Assembly: GCF_018257575.1 (NCBI RefSeq)
Contig: NZ_JAERJP010000003.1
Location: 78,499-142,498 of the forward strand
Source: Tatumella sp. JGM91
GTDB lineage: Bacteria; Pseudomonadota; Gammaproteobacteria; Enterobacterales; Enterobacteriaceae
DNA: 64,000 nt
Direction: 5' to 3'
Part shown: piece after piece, positions 37,764-45,102 of the stretch
Position numbering within the stretch: the stretch's first letter is position 1
Layout: every line of letters begins with the position of its first letter
Made by a program: the position numbers and the translations under genes
Notes under the pieces: model-generated
What the model saw: the letters and a program-made list of their open reading frames with translations, nothing else
Databases searched by the model: none
Told to the model about the DNA's origin: nothing

Positions 37764-38014
37764 GATATTTTCCGGCGTTGTGAAATAATAATAAAGTGTG
37801 CCGGATAAAGATTATCAGTAAAGTAATAACCGTCTATATATAAAAAAAATATATGCTAATTCCAATTTGGCAGCTTCAGGTAACGGCTTTTCATTGCGTA
37901 AAAAGTCAGTTGTCGTAGTATATATTGCATCTCCGCTCGGTCCCTGTCAGGGATATTTCAGCGTATTAACCATCATATTATTATGGTCTGCATTTTATTG
38001 ATCAGGGTGATTTT
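37764..38014. promoter_or_regulatory. Divergent control region of the yxe-like cluster
   Basis: About 250 bp between the GNAT operon and the Fe-ADH/monooxygenase operon. It contains an extremely AT-rich stretch (37833-37860) and, on the minus strand, TTGGAATTAGCATA (37866-37853). That is 12 of 14 identical to ATGGAATTAGAATA upstream of the ABC operon (29851-29864). A shared activator is suggested; no regulator gene lies in the cluster. Confidence 0.45.
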
Positions 38015-39085
38015 GTGCTAGCGATCAAGTCTCCGAATGGCTATTTTCAACAGCCCGGCCTGTGTGCCCGGACCGGAAGTTATTTGCAGCCTTTTGCTGC
38101 GGATATTCGTATCTTTACCTCTCCGACCGCCTGGCAGGCGGTGAATCCACAGCTTAGCCAGAGTCTTGAGCAGCATGGTATTCGCTGGCAGCTGGAATAC
38201 CTGGCGGGTGAGTGTACACAGCAGGCAATAGAGACCCTGCAACAAAATATCGTTGCTCAGGGGGCCGGGCTGTTACTGGCGATTGGCGGCGGACGGGTGA
38301 TGGATGCGGCTAAAGCTGCCGGAGCGCAACTACCGGCGGTGAAGGTGGTAAATATGCCAACCCTGGCAGCGACCTGTGCCGCATGGTCGCCGGTCAGTAT
38401 TATTTATGATGCACAGGGCGGACACCTGCGCAGCCAGCTGTTACCGGCCATGCCGGAAATGGTACTGGTAGACAGCGAGGTTATTGCCCGCTCTGATGTG
38501 CGTTATCTGAAAGCAGGGATGGTGGATGCACTGGCGAAGCTGTTTGAATTTCGTCCCTATCAGCGTAATAACCCTGATAATTTATCTTTGCAATTAAAAA
38601 TGCTGCCGGCCCGACAGGCACTGGATATTTTCACGGAATATGCTGACCAGGCAATTGCAGATAATCAGGCCGGTAAAGTCACCCCGGCACTGATTAAAGT
38701 GATTGAAGCAAATATTGTGTTTGCCGGATTGTCTAACAGTGTCCGCGATACCCTGGCGACTCCGGGCTTTGCCCATGCGATTCACAACCGGCTTACCCAT
38801 CAGCCTGAACTGCACCACTGGCTGCACGGGGAAAAAGTCGGATTCTGCCTGCTGATACAATCTCTGATGGAAAATAACGGCAAAGCCGATAGCGGGCTGC
38901 TGGCATTATTACAACGTTATGATTCACCTCTCAGATTACCTAATCTGGCTGGTGAACGGGCTGAGGTCATACGGGCGATTGCCGGTGCGGTTCGCTTCCC
39001 GCCACAGAGTGCGGCAATGCTGCCGTTCGATATTTCGCCTGCCGCACTGGAAAAAGCATTTACCCTTGCCGATACTCTTTTTTAA
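38015..39085 (+). CDS. Iron-containing alcohol dehydrogenase / glycerol dehydrogenase-like oxidoreductase
   Basis: Family III (Fe-ADH, GldA-like) dehydrogenase, 356 residues. The N-terminal nucleotide-binding domain has GAGLLLAIGGGRVMDAAKAAG (starting about residue 81). The metal site is represented by TPGFAHAIHNRLT and HWLHGEKVGF, with conserved histidines near residues 255-275. GTG start at 38015 with AGGGTGA five bases upstream. It is co-transcribed with the monooxygenase gene 40 bp downstream. It has no counterpart in the Bacillus yxe operon. Its substrate is unknown; a carbonyl product of the cleavage reaction would be a reasonable guess. Confidence 0.82.
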   Translation: MLAIKSPNGYFQQPGLCARTGSYLQPFAADIRIFTSPTAWQAVNPQLSQSLEQHGIRWQLEYLAGECTQQAIETLQQNIVAQGAGLLLAIGGGRVMDAAKAAGAQLPAVKVVNMPTLAATCAAWSPVSIIYDAQGGHLRSQLLPAMPEMVLVDSEVIARSDVRYLKAGMVDALAKLFEFRPYQRNNPDNLSLQLKMLPARQALDIFTEYADQAIADNQAGKVTPALIKVIEANIVFAGLSNSVRDTLATPGFAHAIHNRLTHQPELHHWLHGEKVGFCLLIQSLMENNGKADSGLLALLQRYDSPLRLPNLAGERAEVIRAIAGAVRFPPQSAAMLPFDISPAALEKAFTLADTLF

Positions 39086-39125
39086 CACCGTTGTACGGTG
39101 ATTTTGCAACAAACAGGAATAATAA

Positions 39126-40427
39126 ATGGACAGTTCAAAGAATCAGCGTCGCCTCCGTCTTGGCCTTTTTGTCCAGCCGGTGGGACATCATGTCAGTGGC
39201 TGGCGATTGACCGAAAACCTCGGCTCACCGACGGACATTGACTGGTTAATCAGCCTGGCTAAAAAAGCGGAAGCCGGCACTTTTGATCTGTTTTTTGTCG
39301 GTGATGCGCTGGCAACCAGTATGTACCGTTTACCATCAACCATGGCGCGTCTTGAACCCCTGACGATGTTATCTGCGCTGGCGGTAAATACCCGGCGTAT
39401 TGGCCTGGCGGCGACAGCATCCACAACATTCAGTGATCCCTTTACTCTGGCCCGTAGTTTTTCTTCTCTGGACCATATCAGTCGTGGCCGCGCCGCATGG
39501 AATGTGGTGACATCTTTCTCTGCGGATGTCGCGCGTAACTTCAGCCGGGAAGATATGCCAAACCATGCGGAACGTTATGGCCGTGCCCGTGAATTCCTGG
39601 AAGTTGCTGATAAATTATGGGCGGGCTGGGAAGAGGGTGCTGTACAACCGGATCCGGTCAGCGGCCGTTATTTTGTGGATGATAAGATCCAGCCGATTAA
39701 CCATCAGGGCGAACATTTCCAGGTACAGGGTCCTTTAAATATTACCCGTTCTCCTCAGGGGCGTCCGGTGATTATCGAAGCCGGATCATCGGCAGATGGT
39801 CAGAAACTGGCCGCGGAAACAGCCGAGGTTGTATTTACTGCGGCAGCCAGCCTGGAAGAAGCGCAGACTTTTTATCGCTCTCAGAAAGATCAGGTCATTG
39901 CCGCCGGACGTAATCCCGATCATGTGGTGATTATGCCAGGGGTGATGCCAATTGTTGGCCGTACCCGTGAACAGGCGAAAGCCCTGTGGAAAGAACTGAA
40001 TACCCTGGTGGATATTGATAACGGGTTACGTCAGCTTTCACTGCGTTTCGGGATCGACCTGTCGGATTACCCGCTGGACGGGCCGGTACCAGAGGTTCCG
40101 CTGGGAGAGGGTAATCAGAGCCGCGTCAGACTGATGACCGATATGGCGAAACGCGAAAATCTGACTCTGCGTGAGCTGGCGGCCATTGCTGCCGGATCGC
40201 GCGGGCATCGGGTGATTGTCGGAACGGCAGAAGATATTGCCGATGACTTCCAGCGGTGGCTGGAGCAGGGCGGGGCAGATGGCTTTAATGTTATGCCGGC
40301 CATTATGCCTGAGCAGCTGGACCTGTTTATCGAGCTGGTGATCCCGGAACTGCGTCGCCGTGGTTTATTCCATGAAGATTATGAGTTTGCCACCCTGCGT
40401 GAAAACCTCGGATTACCGGTAGTTTAA
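39126..40427 (+). CDS. Flavin-dependent (LLM class, NtaA/SnaA/DszA) monooxygenase, YxeK-like
   Basis: Two-component FMNH2-dependent monooxygenase of the bacterial luciferase superfamily, 433 residues. The NtaA/SnaA/DszA subfamily signatures DHISRGRAAWNVVTSFS (starting about residue 117), RYGRAREFLEVADKLW and GRPVIIEAGSSADGQKLAAETAE are present. In Bacillus YxeK attacks N-acetylated S-(2-succino)cysteine, releasing oxaloacetate and N-acetylcysteine; related enzymes cleave S-alkyl-N-acetylcysteines. No flavin reductase gene is adjacent, so reduced FMN must come from elsewhere. Second gene of the Fe-ADH operon. Confidence 0.9.
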   Translation: MDSSKNQRRLRLGLFVQPVGHHVSGWRLTENLGSPTDIDWLISLAKKAEAGTFDLFFVGDALATSMYRLPSTMARLEPLTMLSALAVNTRRIGLAATASTTFSDPFTLARSFSSLDHISRGRAAWNVVTSFSADVARNFSREDMPNHAERYGRAREFLEVADKLWAGWEEGAVQPDPVSGRYFVDDKIQPINHQGEHFQVQGPLNITRSPQGRPVIIEAGSSADGQKLAAETAEVVFTAAASLEEAQTFYRSQKDQVIAAGRNPDHVVIMPGVMPIVGRTREQAKALWKELNTLVDIDNGLRQLSLRFGIDLSDYPLDGPVPEVPLGEGNQSRVRLMTDMAKRENLTLRELAAIAAGSRGHRVIVGTAEDIADDFQRWLEQGGADGFNVMPAIMPEQLDLFIELVIPELRRRGLFHEDYEFATLRENLGLPVV

Positions 40428-40439
40428 GAGCGAGTGTTC

Positions 40440-40473
40440 ACAGGGGCGTGGTGGTCTGAGAGCCACGCCCTGT
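40440..40473 (+). terminator. Hairpin after the monooxygenase gene
   Basis: Eleven paired bases with one bulge (40440-40451 with 40463-40473) shortly after the stop codon; no U-tract follows. Probable operon end. Confidence 0.5.
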
Positions 40474-40716
40474 CAGCAGCCATTACCTTGCCACTGCTGC
40501 TGACCGACCAGAATGATGTTAATAGCGGGTATTTTTAAGAATATTATATATTCTATAACAATATCCTTAATATATTTCATTTAAGTCATAAATAAATGAT
40601 ACCCCGGGGATTGCGTGTAAGGTAAATAATATTTTTATGCGTGCCCGGCACTGGTTTTGATATTTTATTTGATGTTTACTCTGAGGTGTTATTGACGGTT
40701 TTTTTAGTATGCATAA
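40474..40716. other. AT-rich intergenic region
   Basis: Part of a 340-bp gap between the monooxygenase gene and the bacteriocin-like gene. Strongly AT-rich; no open frame or clear signal was seen apart from the flanking hairpins. The base composition shift suggests acquired DNA. Confidence 0.5.
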
Positions 40717-40752
40717 TTTAAAAGAGAGTAAAAATAATTACTCTCTTTTAAA
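40717..40752 (-). terminator. Terminator of the bacteriocin-like gene
   Basis: A perfect 15-bp stem (40717-40731 with 40738-40752, loop AAATAA) starts 15 bases after the stop codon; the 3' arm on the minus strand ends in TTTTAAATTAT. Confidence 0.75.
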
Positions 40753-40767
40753 CACGATGGTCAGTGA

Positions 40768-41064
40768 TTACATTCTTCTATAGGTTTCAATATAAGCCTG
40801 TGCTTTTTCGTAGCCCAATAACCCACCATACATATAACCACCGATACCGGCACCCACGGCAGAGGCTGTCAGTCCAACCAGCTGTGCGATACCGCCAACG
40901 ATCCAGCCGCCGGCACCACCGTATTTACCACCCACTGCTGCACCGGTACCAAAACCGTCAATCGCACCAAGGATAGAACCCCAGAATGCGCCGGTCATAT
41001 CACCATCGACAATTCCTCCGGCACCGGAGACGTTCGCAGTTTCAATCACGCTCAGTTCTTTCAT
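40768..41064 (-). CDS. Double-glycine-leader bacteriocin/microcin-like peptide
   Basis: 98 residues. The first 16-17 residues, MKELSVIETANVSGAGG, have the class II bacteriocin/microcin V leader pattern (M-x-x-L-x-x-x-E-x-x-x-V-S-G-G/A), predicting cleavage after Gly-Ala-Gly or Gly-Gly by a peptidase-containing ABC exporter. The mature part (about 81 residues) is very rich in Gly and Ala with GxxxG motifs (GAAVGGKYGGAGGWIVGG, AVGAGIGGYMYGGLLGY), as in pore-forming class II peptides. It ends in a polar YIETYRRM tail. GGGAG lies eight bases before the ATG. No exporter or immunity gene is recognisable nearby. Activity as a toxin is inferred. Confidence 0.75.
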   Translation of the reverse strand: MKELSVIETANVSGAGGIVDGDMTGAFWGSILGAIDGFGTGAAVGGKYGGAGGWIVGGIAQLVGLTASAVGAGIGGYMYGGLLGYEKAQAYIETYRRM

Positions 41065-41729
41065 TTTCTGACTCCCTGTTTATATCGTAAGTGACATGAT
41101 TTCCCTTCAGTGTTCCGGCCATTAATCTGACGATTTTATTTCTGACTTAAAGTAAAAATAAATAATTCTGCCGGGGCACGGGCAAGAATATACACATTAG
41201 TAATGGAACCATTAATGAGCCTGTAAGGTGTTTGTGATTTGAGTCACATTAAAAAGTGGTAAGGGTGCAGAGTGGTGAGAATAATTCATTTAAGTTTTTT
41301 ATCAGTGTAAATATTAACGGAAGAATTATAACTGACTCTGACAGGGTAATAATTTTTTACGCTAAAGTAAAACTGTCCGTAATTATTAAGCAAGTGATGC
41401 ATGATCAGTTATGCTATTTTATACAGGCAGTCACTATCGCAAGCTGGCTGAAAGGCGTAAATAGCTCAGTGACCGGCCCACAGCGCCTGCTCTGCCAGCC
41501 ACAGAGAACTCTGTTTCCGGTTACTGCTCTGTAATTCAGGGGCAGTATGGTGTATTTTCCATCGCGAAGGCAGGATTAATCGTCCTTCGGGAAATGCTTT
41601 CACAGACCAGTAGCAGAAAAGGTATATTGATGCTGTTCTGCTGACTGGCTGATAAAACAGTGCTCAATCGCAGCACAATTATTTTTTCCTGTCCTGTCGG
41701 TGACGGGGAATCTTTGTTAGGGAGTAATT
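41065..41729. other. Long intergenic region upstream of the bacteriocin-like gene
   Basis: About 665 bp, AT-rich in its first half, with no convincing gene. A 92-codon frame from a GTG at 41256 shows no recognisable product or ribosome binding site. A consensus CRP site lies at 41233-41248. The region from about 41560 on should hold the promoter of the RcnB-like gene. Confidence 0.55.
41233..41248 (-). promoter_or_regulatory. Consensus CRP-binding site
   Basis: TGTGA-N6-TCACA with both half sites perfect. It lies about 170 bp before the bacteriocin-like gene and about 480 bp before the RcnB-like gene, so the former is the likelier target. Confidence 0.65.
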
Positions 41730-42146
41730 ATGCGTAAGCCGTTAGTTTTGGCCTCATCAGCCATCCTGATGTCAGTGAGTTTATTAAGCGGGTGTCAGAC
41801 GGCGCCGAAGGAAACATCTCAGGCACCTGTGACGACGGTTGCAGCCAATGAACCGGCAGCGGCTCCCGTCGAAGCGCCGGTGCAGACGGAAGCTCCGGTG
41901 AAGAAATTTGCTGATCCGCTGGAGAGAAGTTCAGTATTTGGTGATTTCCGCCATTACAAGATCGGGGATATTATTCCTCCGCTGTACCGCACACAGAACT
42001 ACAATATCAGCAAATGGCAGCTAAGAAAGATACCGGCACCTGCAGCTGACAGCCACTGGACCTATTTTGGTGGCGATTATGTGCTGATTGCGGATGCCGA
42101 TGGAAAAATTTTGCGGATTTTCTCTGGCGATATTATTTACCGCTAA
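41730..42146 (+). CDS. RcnB-family lipoprotein
   Basis: 138-residue predicted lipoprotein: the signal peptide ends in LLSGC (lipidated Cys22), followed by an Ala/Pro/Glu-rich linker (about residues 30-60). A C-terminal RcnB-like domain follows (YKIGDIIPPLYRTQNYNISKWQLRKIPAPAADSHWTYFGGDYVLIADADGKIL). RcnB-type domains are found in periplasmic proteins linked to Ni/Co homeostasis but are widespread with no proven metal role. The usual RcnB is soluble, so the lipid anchor and linker are variations. GGGAGTAATT precedes the ATG. Function unknown. Confidence 0.75.
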   Translation: MRKPLVLASSAILMSVSLLSGCQTAPKETSQAPVTTVAANEPAAAPVEAPVQTEAPVKKFADPLERSSVFGDFRHYKIGDIIPPLYRTQNYNISKWQLRKIPAPAADSHWTYFGGDYVLIADADGKILRIFSGDIIYR

Positions 42147-42157
42147 CGCCGGCTGCG

Positions 42158-42199
42158 GAGGATACTGACAGGCCGTACAGGCCTGCAGTCAGTGTCCTC
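42158..42199. terminator. Bidirectional hairpin between the RcnB-like gene and opgB
   Basis: GAGGATACTGAC (42158-42169) pairs with GTCAGTGTCCTC (42188-42199) with one mismatch; a GGCC/GGCC pair sits inside. Placed between convergent genes. Confidence 0.65.
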
Positions 42200-42208
42200 T
42201 GTGCCAGC

Positions 42209-44524
42209 TCAGTGTGGTGCTGCGGCAACCTGATCTTCATCAGGGATAATTTGCAGTGACTGCAATCCCGTTCCCAGTTTTCTTGGGTCCTGACCAATAA
42301 TATTATCCAGCATACTTTCCGTCGGCCGGGGCGGGGTGATGATCAGTGTCCGGCTTCCTTTCTGCCGTTCAAAGCGCAGCTGATAATCAGCCAGTGTGGC
42401 CGTCGGTATAAAAGAGTGCTGTTCATCACCGGCCTGTACAGAAACCGGTTTACCGATGTTCGGGCCATAGGCCTTCGCGACAATATTCAGCGTAAATTTA
42501 TCAGGCAGGGGCGAGTTGTAGGTTATCGTCACTACCGGGGCCAGATTAGCATTCGACCAGCGTCCCCAGTTTTCGTTACGGGATAATCCGCTAAAGCCTT
42601 CCACTGTGCGGGGCGCTCCGGGCAGGTAAAACAGGAAACTGTCTGACGGGTAACGAATATCATTATCCGCAATCTTCAGACGTTGTTGTATCTGGCGGTA
42701 ATTCTCCTGTGAGATAACCTCCGGAGGAAAGACGACATTCCCCTGATACTTCAGAGTGTCTATGCGGGTAATTTTTGGCTGGCCCCCGGGCTGTCCGAGG
42801 GTGTAACAGAGTGAGTCTGACAGTGCCAGTTCAGGCGCCCACAGCCGGCCGGCTTTATAACATTTATCTATCCAGACGAATTTGTCATCGGCCGCAAACT
42901 TTCTCAGCCGGGCGGTTAAGGTTTCCGCATAAACTCCTTCCGGAATAGGTTCCACTTTATCGTTATCGACTTTCACTAATACCGGCAGGCGGAAGACTGA
43001 GCCGGAAAAGCTCAGGGTGTTTTTTTGCTGATCGACACTGAACTGCTCAATACGCCGTGGAAAATTCCACAAGCGGATAATATCCGGTTTCCACTGGGTA
43101 ATTTTATCCGTCAGATGGCTGAAAATTTCTGATAACGAGGTCCCTGACAGGCTGCTGCGGCCCAGACCGATAAAATTATCGCCACCCAGAATATCCAGAA
43201 CGGTTGCGCCATTATCCATCGTATTACGTTTACGGTTAATGGTCACAGGCTGTGGCTGATCGCCGCGGATGATAAAAAAGGTATCGTGACGCGGATGTTT
43301 GATCAGATAGCGGTACGCGGTGTTATTCATTGCCAGGTGATCTGAACCGACCACAATCAGCGTATTTTTAAACCACGGAGAGCTTTTTATCCGGTCAATA
43401 AGCCGGGCAATATGTTCCTGAGAACAGGCAACGGCGCTGAACGAAAGGTTATTTTTCCCCTCGTAAGAGTAGCTTTTATTCCGGCAGGTTGCAGAAATGA
43501 AACCGTCGGGATGATGGGTATCTACGGTCAGTGCGAATAAAGCAAAGGGTTGTTTTTGCTGTGATAATTGCTGGTATTTATCAAATACTTTATCCAGCAC
43601 CGTATCGTCATAAAATCCCCAGTTATTACGGTACTGAGGGTCGGCAACCTGCGGGGCTAATTCTTCAGATCCCTGAAGGTGCTGAGCATCGAAACCATGA
43701 GACTTCAGGAAAACATCTTTTCCGCCAAAGCGCAGATCAGCCCCCTGGATAAACCAGTTCTGATACCCTGAGTTTTTCAGGATATCCCCGAGGCAAAGGT
43801 TCTGAGGGTAAAAACTGGATAATGATGCGGCGGCATTCCCTTCAAAGGGCGCGAATAACGGAATGCCGCACTGTGAAGCGACCATCCCGGCAATAGTGTA
43901 ATCGGTGCCGGGTAATTGTTCGGTACGGGTAAAATCAATCGCGGAATGCATTTGTTGTTCAAGGTCGGGGGCCAGGCCGGGAAATGCCTGTGTATCGAAA
44001 TAAGTTCGCTCCAGACTCTCGGCGTAGATATACACCAGGTTAAGTGAGGGGTTGTCTATCTTCGCTGCAGGGACTTTAAAATAATCATCAAAGTCTGAGG
44101 TGTCCTGTGCCGAATGTGAAGATATCAGTGCTTTTACCTGATGGTAGGCAGGGCTGGTCTTAATCGAAAAGGTCGCCAGCAGGCAGGCCGCAAGGGTCCA
44201 GCCCAGATGGTGCTGATGATCTTTTTTTCGCAGGAACCAGCCGAGGGCGACAAAAAATGCAACCATCAGGGTAAGTAGTCCGGCTGCGGGCAGCATATAT
44301 TTTGCGGTTCCGGCACCGGTCAGATTACTGGTCAGCGTATAGACCACCGCGTCAGTAATGCCATTGCCGGTGAAATAATCGCTGGCGAATAATACTGCGT
44401 TTAGCAACAGAAAGCTGATCAGCAGTGCCAGCATAATGACAAGCCACAGGCGATGTCGTCCGGCTTTACGTGCATATAACAGTACCGAGCTGATAAACAG
44501 CCCGCATGAGACAATGACTGACAC
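42209..44524 (-). CDS. opgB: Phosphoglycerol transferase I OpgB (MdoB)
   Basis: Transfers phosphoglycerol from phosphatidylglycerol to osmoregulated periplasmic glucans; inner membrane protein with a periplasmic alkaline-phosphatase/sulfatase-like domain, 771 residues (E. coli OpgB 763). Four membrane segments lie within about the first 140 residues. The catalytic domain contains ESLERTYFD, LPGTDYTIAGMVASQCGIPLFAPFEGN (with the nucleophile Thr), TVDTHHPDGF and GSDHLAMNNT. Start is GTG at 44524 with CTGGAG upstream. E. coli opgB is likewise in the 99-minute region, so its location is conserved. Osmotic regulation is expected but no signal was identified. Confidence 0.96.
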   Translation of the reverse strand: MSVIVSCGLFISSVLLYARKAGRHRLWLVIMLALLISFLLLNAVLFASDYFTGNGITDAVVYTLTSNLTGAGTAKYMLPAAGLLTLMVAFFVALGWFLRKKDHQHHLGWTLAACLLATFSIKTSPAYHQVKALISSHSAQDTSDFDDYFKVPAAKIDNPSLNLVYIYAESLERTYFDTQAFPGLAPDLEQQMHSAIDFTRTEQLPGTDYTIAGMVASQCGIPLFAPFEGNAAASLSSFYPQNLCLGDILKNSGYQNWFIQGADLRFGGKDVFLKSHGFDAQHLQGSEELAPQVADPQYRNNWGFYDDTVLDKVFDKYQQLSQQKQPFALFALTVDTHHPDGFISATCRNKSYSYEGKNNLSFSAVACSQEHIARLIDRIKSSPWFKNTLIVVGSDHLAMNNTAYRYLIKHPRHDTFFIIRGDQPQPVTINRKRNTMDNGATVLDILGGDNFIGLGRSSLSGTSLSEIFSHLTDKITQWKPDIIRLWNFPRRIEQFSVDQQKNTLSFSGSVFRLPVLVKVDNDKVEPIPEGVYAETLTARLRKFAADDKFVWIDKCYKAGRLWAPELALSDSLCYTLGQPGGQPKITRIDTLKYQGNVVFPPEVISQENYRQIQQRLKIADNDIRYPSDSFLFYLPGAPRTVEGFSGLSRNENWGRWSNANLAPVVTITYNSPLPDKFTLNIVAKAYGPNIGKPVSVQAGDEQHSFIPTATLADYQLRFERQKGSRTLIITPPRPTESMLDNIIGQDPRKLGTGLQSLQIIPDEDQVAAAPH

Positions 44525-45102
44525 CAGGGTATTCTCCAGAAAAATAAATCAGTTGCTGGCGTAACAGCACGGCTCTGTTTTCCGTATCCGTGGTATTAAC
44601 CGGCTAATTTTGCGAAGCAGCTCGCGAAGCTGACAGTTAATCCCTGTGCAATCACCTGCAATACTGTCATATTCATGACATATCTTTACGATATGTTTCT
44701 GATGCGATCACCGGTGACAATATGATTGCCCGGTAACTTTTTCCGCGAAGTGATGACTGTAACTAACTGATTAATTTGTATATTGTAAATTATGGTTACC
44801 GGCAGACATTATAAAACACAATTTGTGTAATGTGGTTTTTTTATTGCTTTATCTACGCGCGTAGATACACTTTGCGGCGGGGGAATACCTGCATGAAGCG
44901 GCTGTTACCGGTAGTTCAGTTGCACTTGTAATATTAAAAATCAGTCAGTTAAGACGAAATTTAACAAGTGAATATTCCAATACCAGGGAATGTCTTCTGA
45001 TGCATCAGCCACCAGATGCAGCTGTTTTGCTGCAGGTGTCTCCTGCTTTTCAGCGCCACGGAATGGCGGTACCTGAAACCCCTTACAGGAAGTGATTTTT
45101 CC
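44525..45102. other. Intergenic region opgB - MFS transporter
   Basis: About 580 bp without a supported gene. It holds divergent promoters, an 18-bp perfect palindrome at 44850-44867, and TGTCAT-N4-ATGACA at 44665-44680 of unknown meaning. Confidence 0.6.
44850..44867 (+). promoter_or_regulatory. Perfect palindrome, candidate LacI-family operator
   Basis: TATCTACGCGCGTAGATA is a perfect 18-bp palindrome with a central CG, the hallmark of LacI/PurR-family operators. It lies 235 bp upstream of the MFS gene whose operon includes a LacI-type regulator. Confidence 0.6.

Noticed and set aside
41256-41534. 92-codon open frame from a GTG, considered as an immunity protein for the bacteriocin-like gene
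   Set aside because: It is on the opposite strand to the peptide gene, has no ribosome binding site and no membrane-protein pattern, and the last third looks like random GC-rich sequence.
44665-44680. TGTCAT-N4-ATGACA, considered as a Pho box upstream of the MFS/opgB genes
   Set aside because: Pho boxes need direct CTGTCAT repeats; the second half is inverted, and no phosphate gene is nearby.
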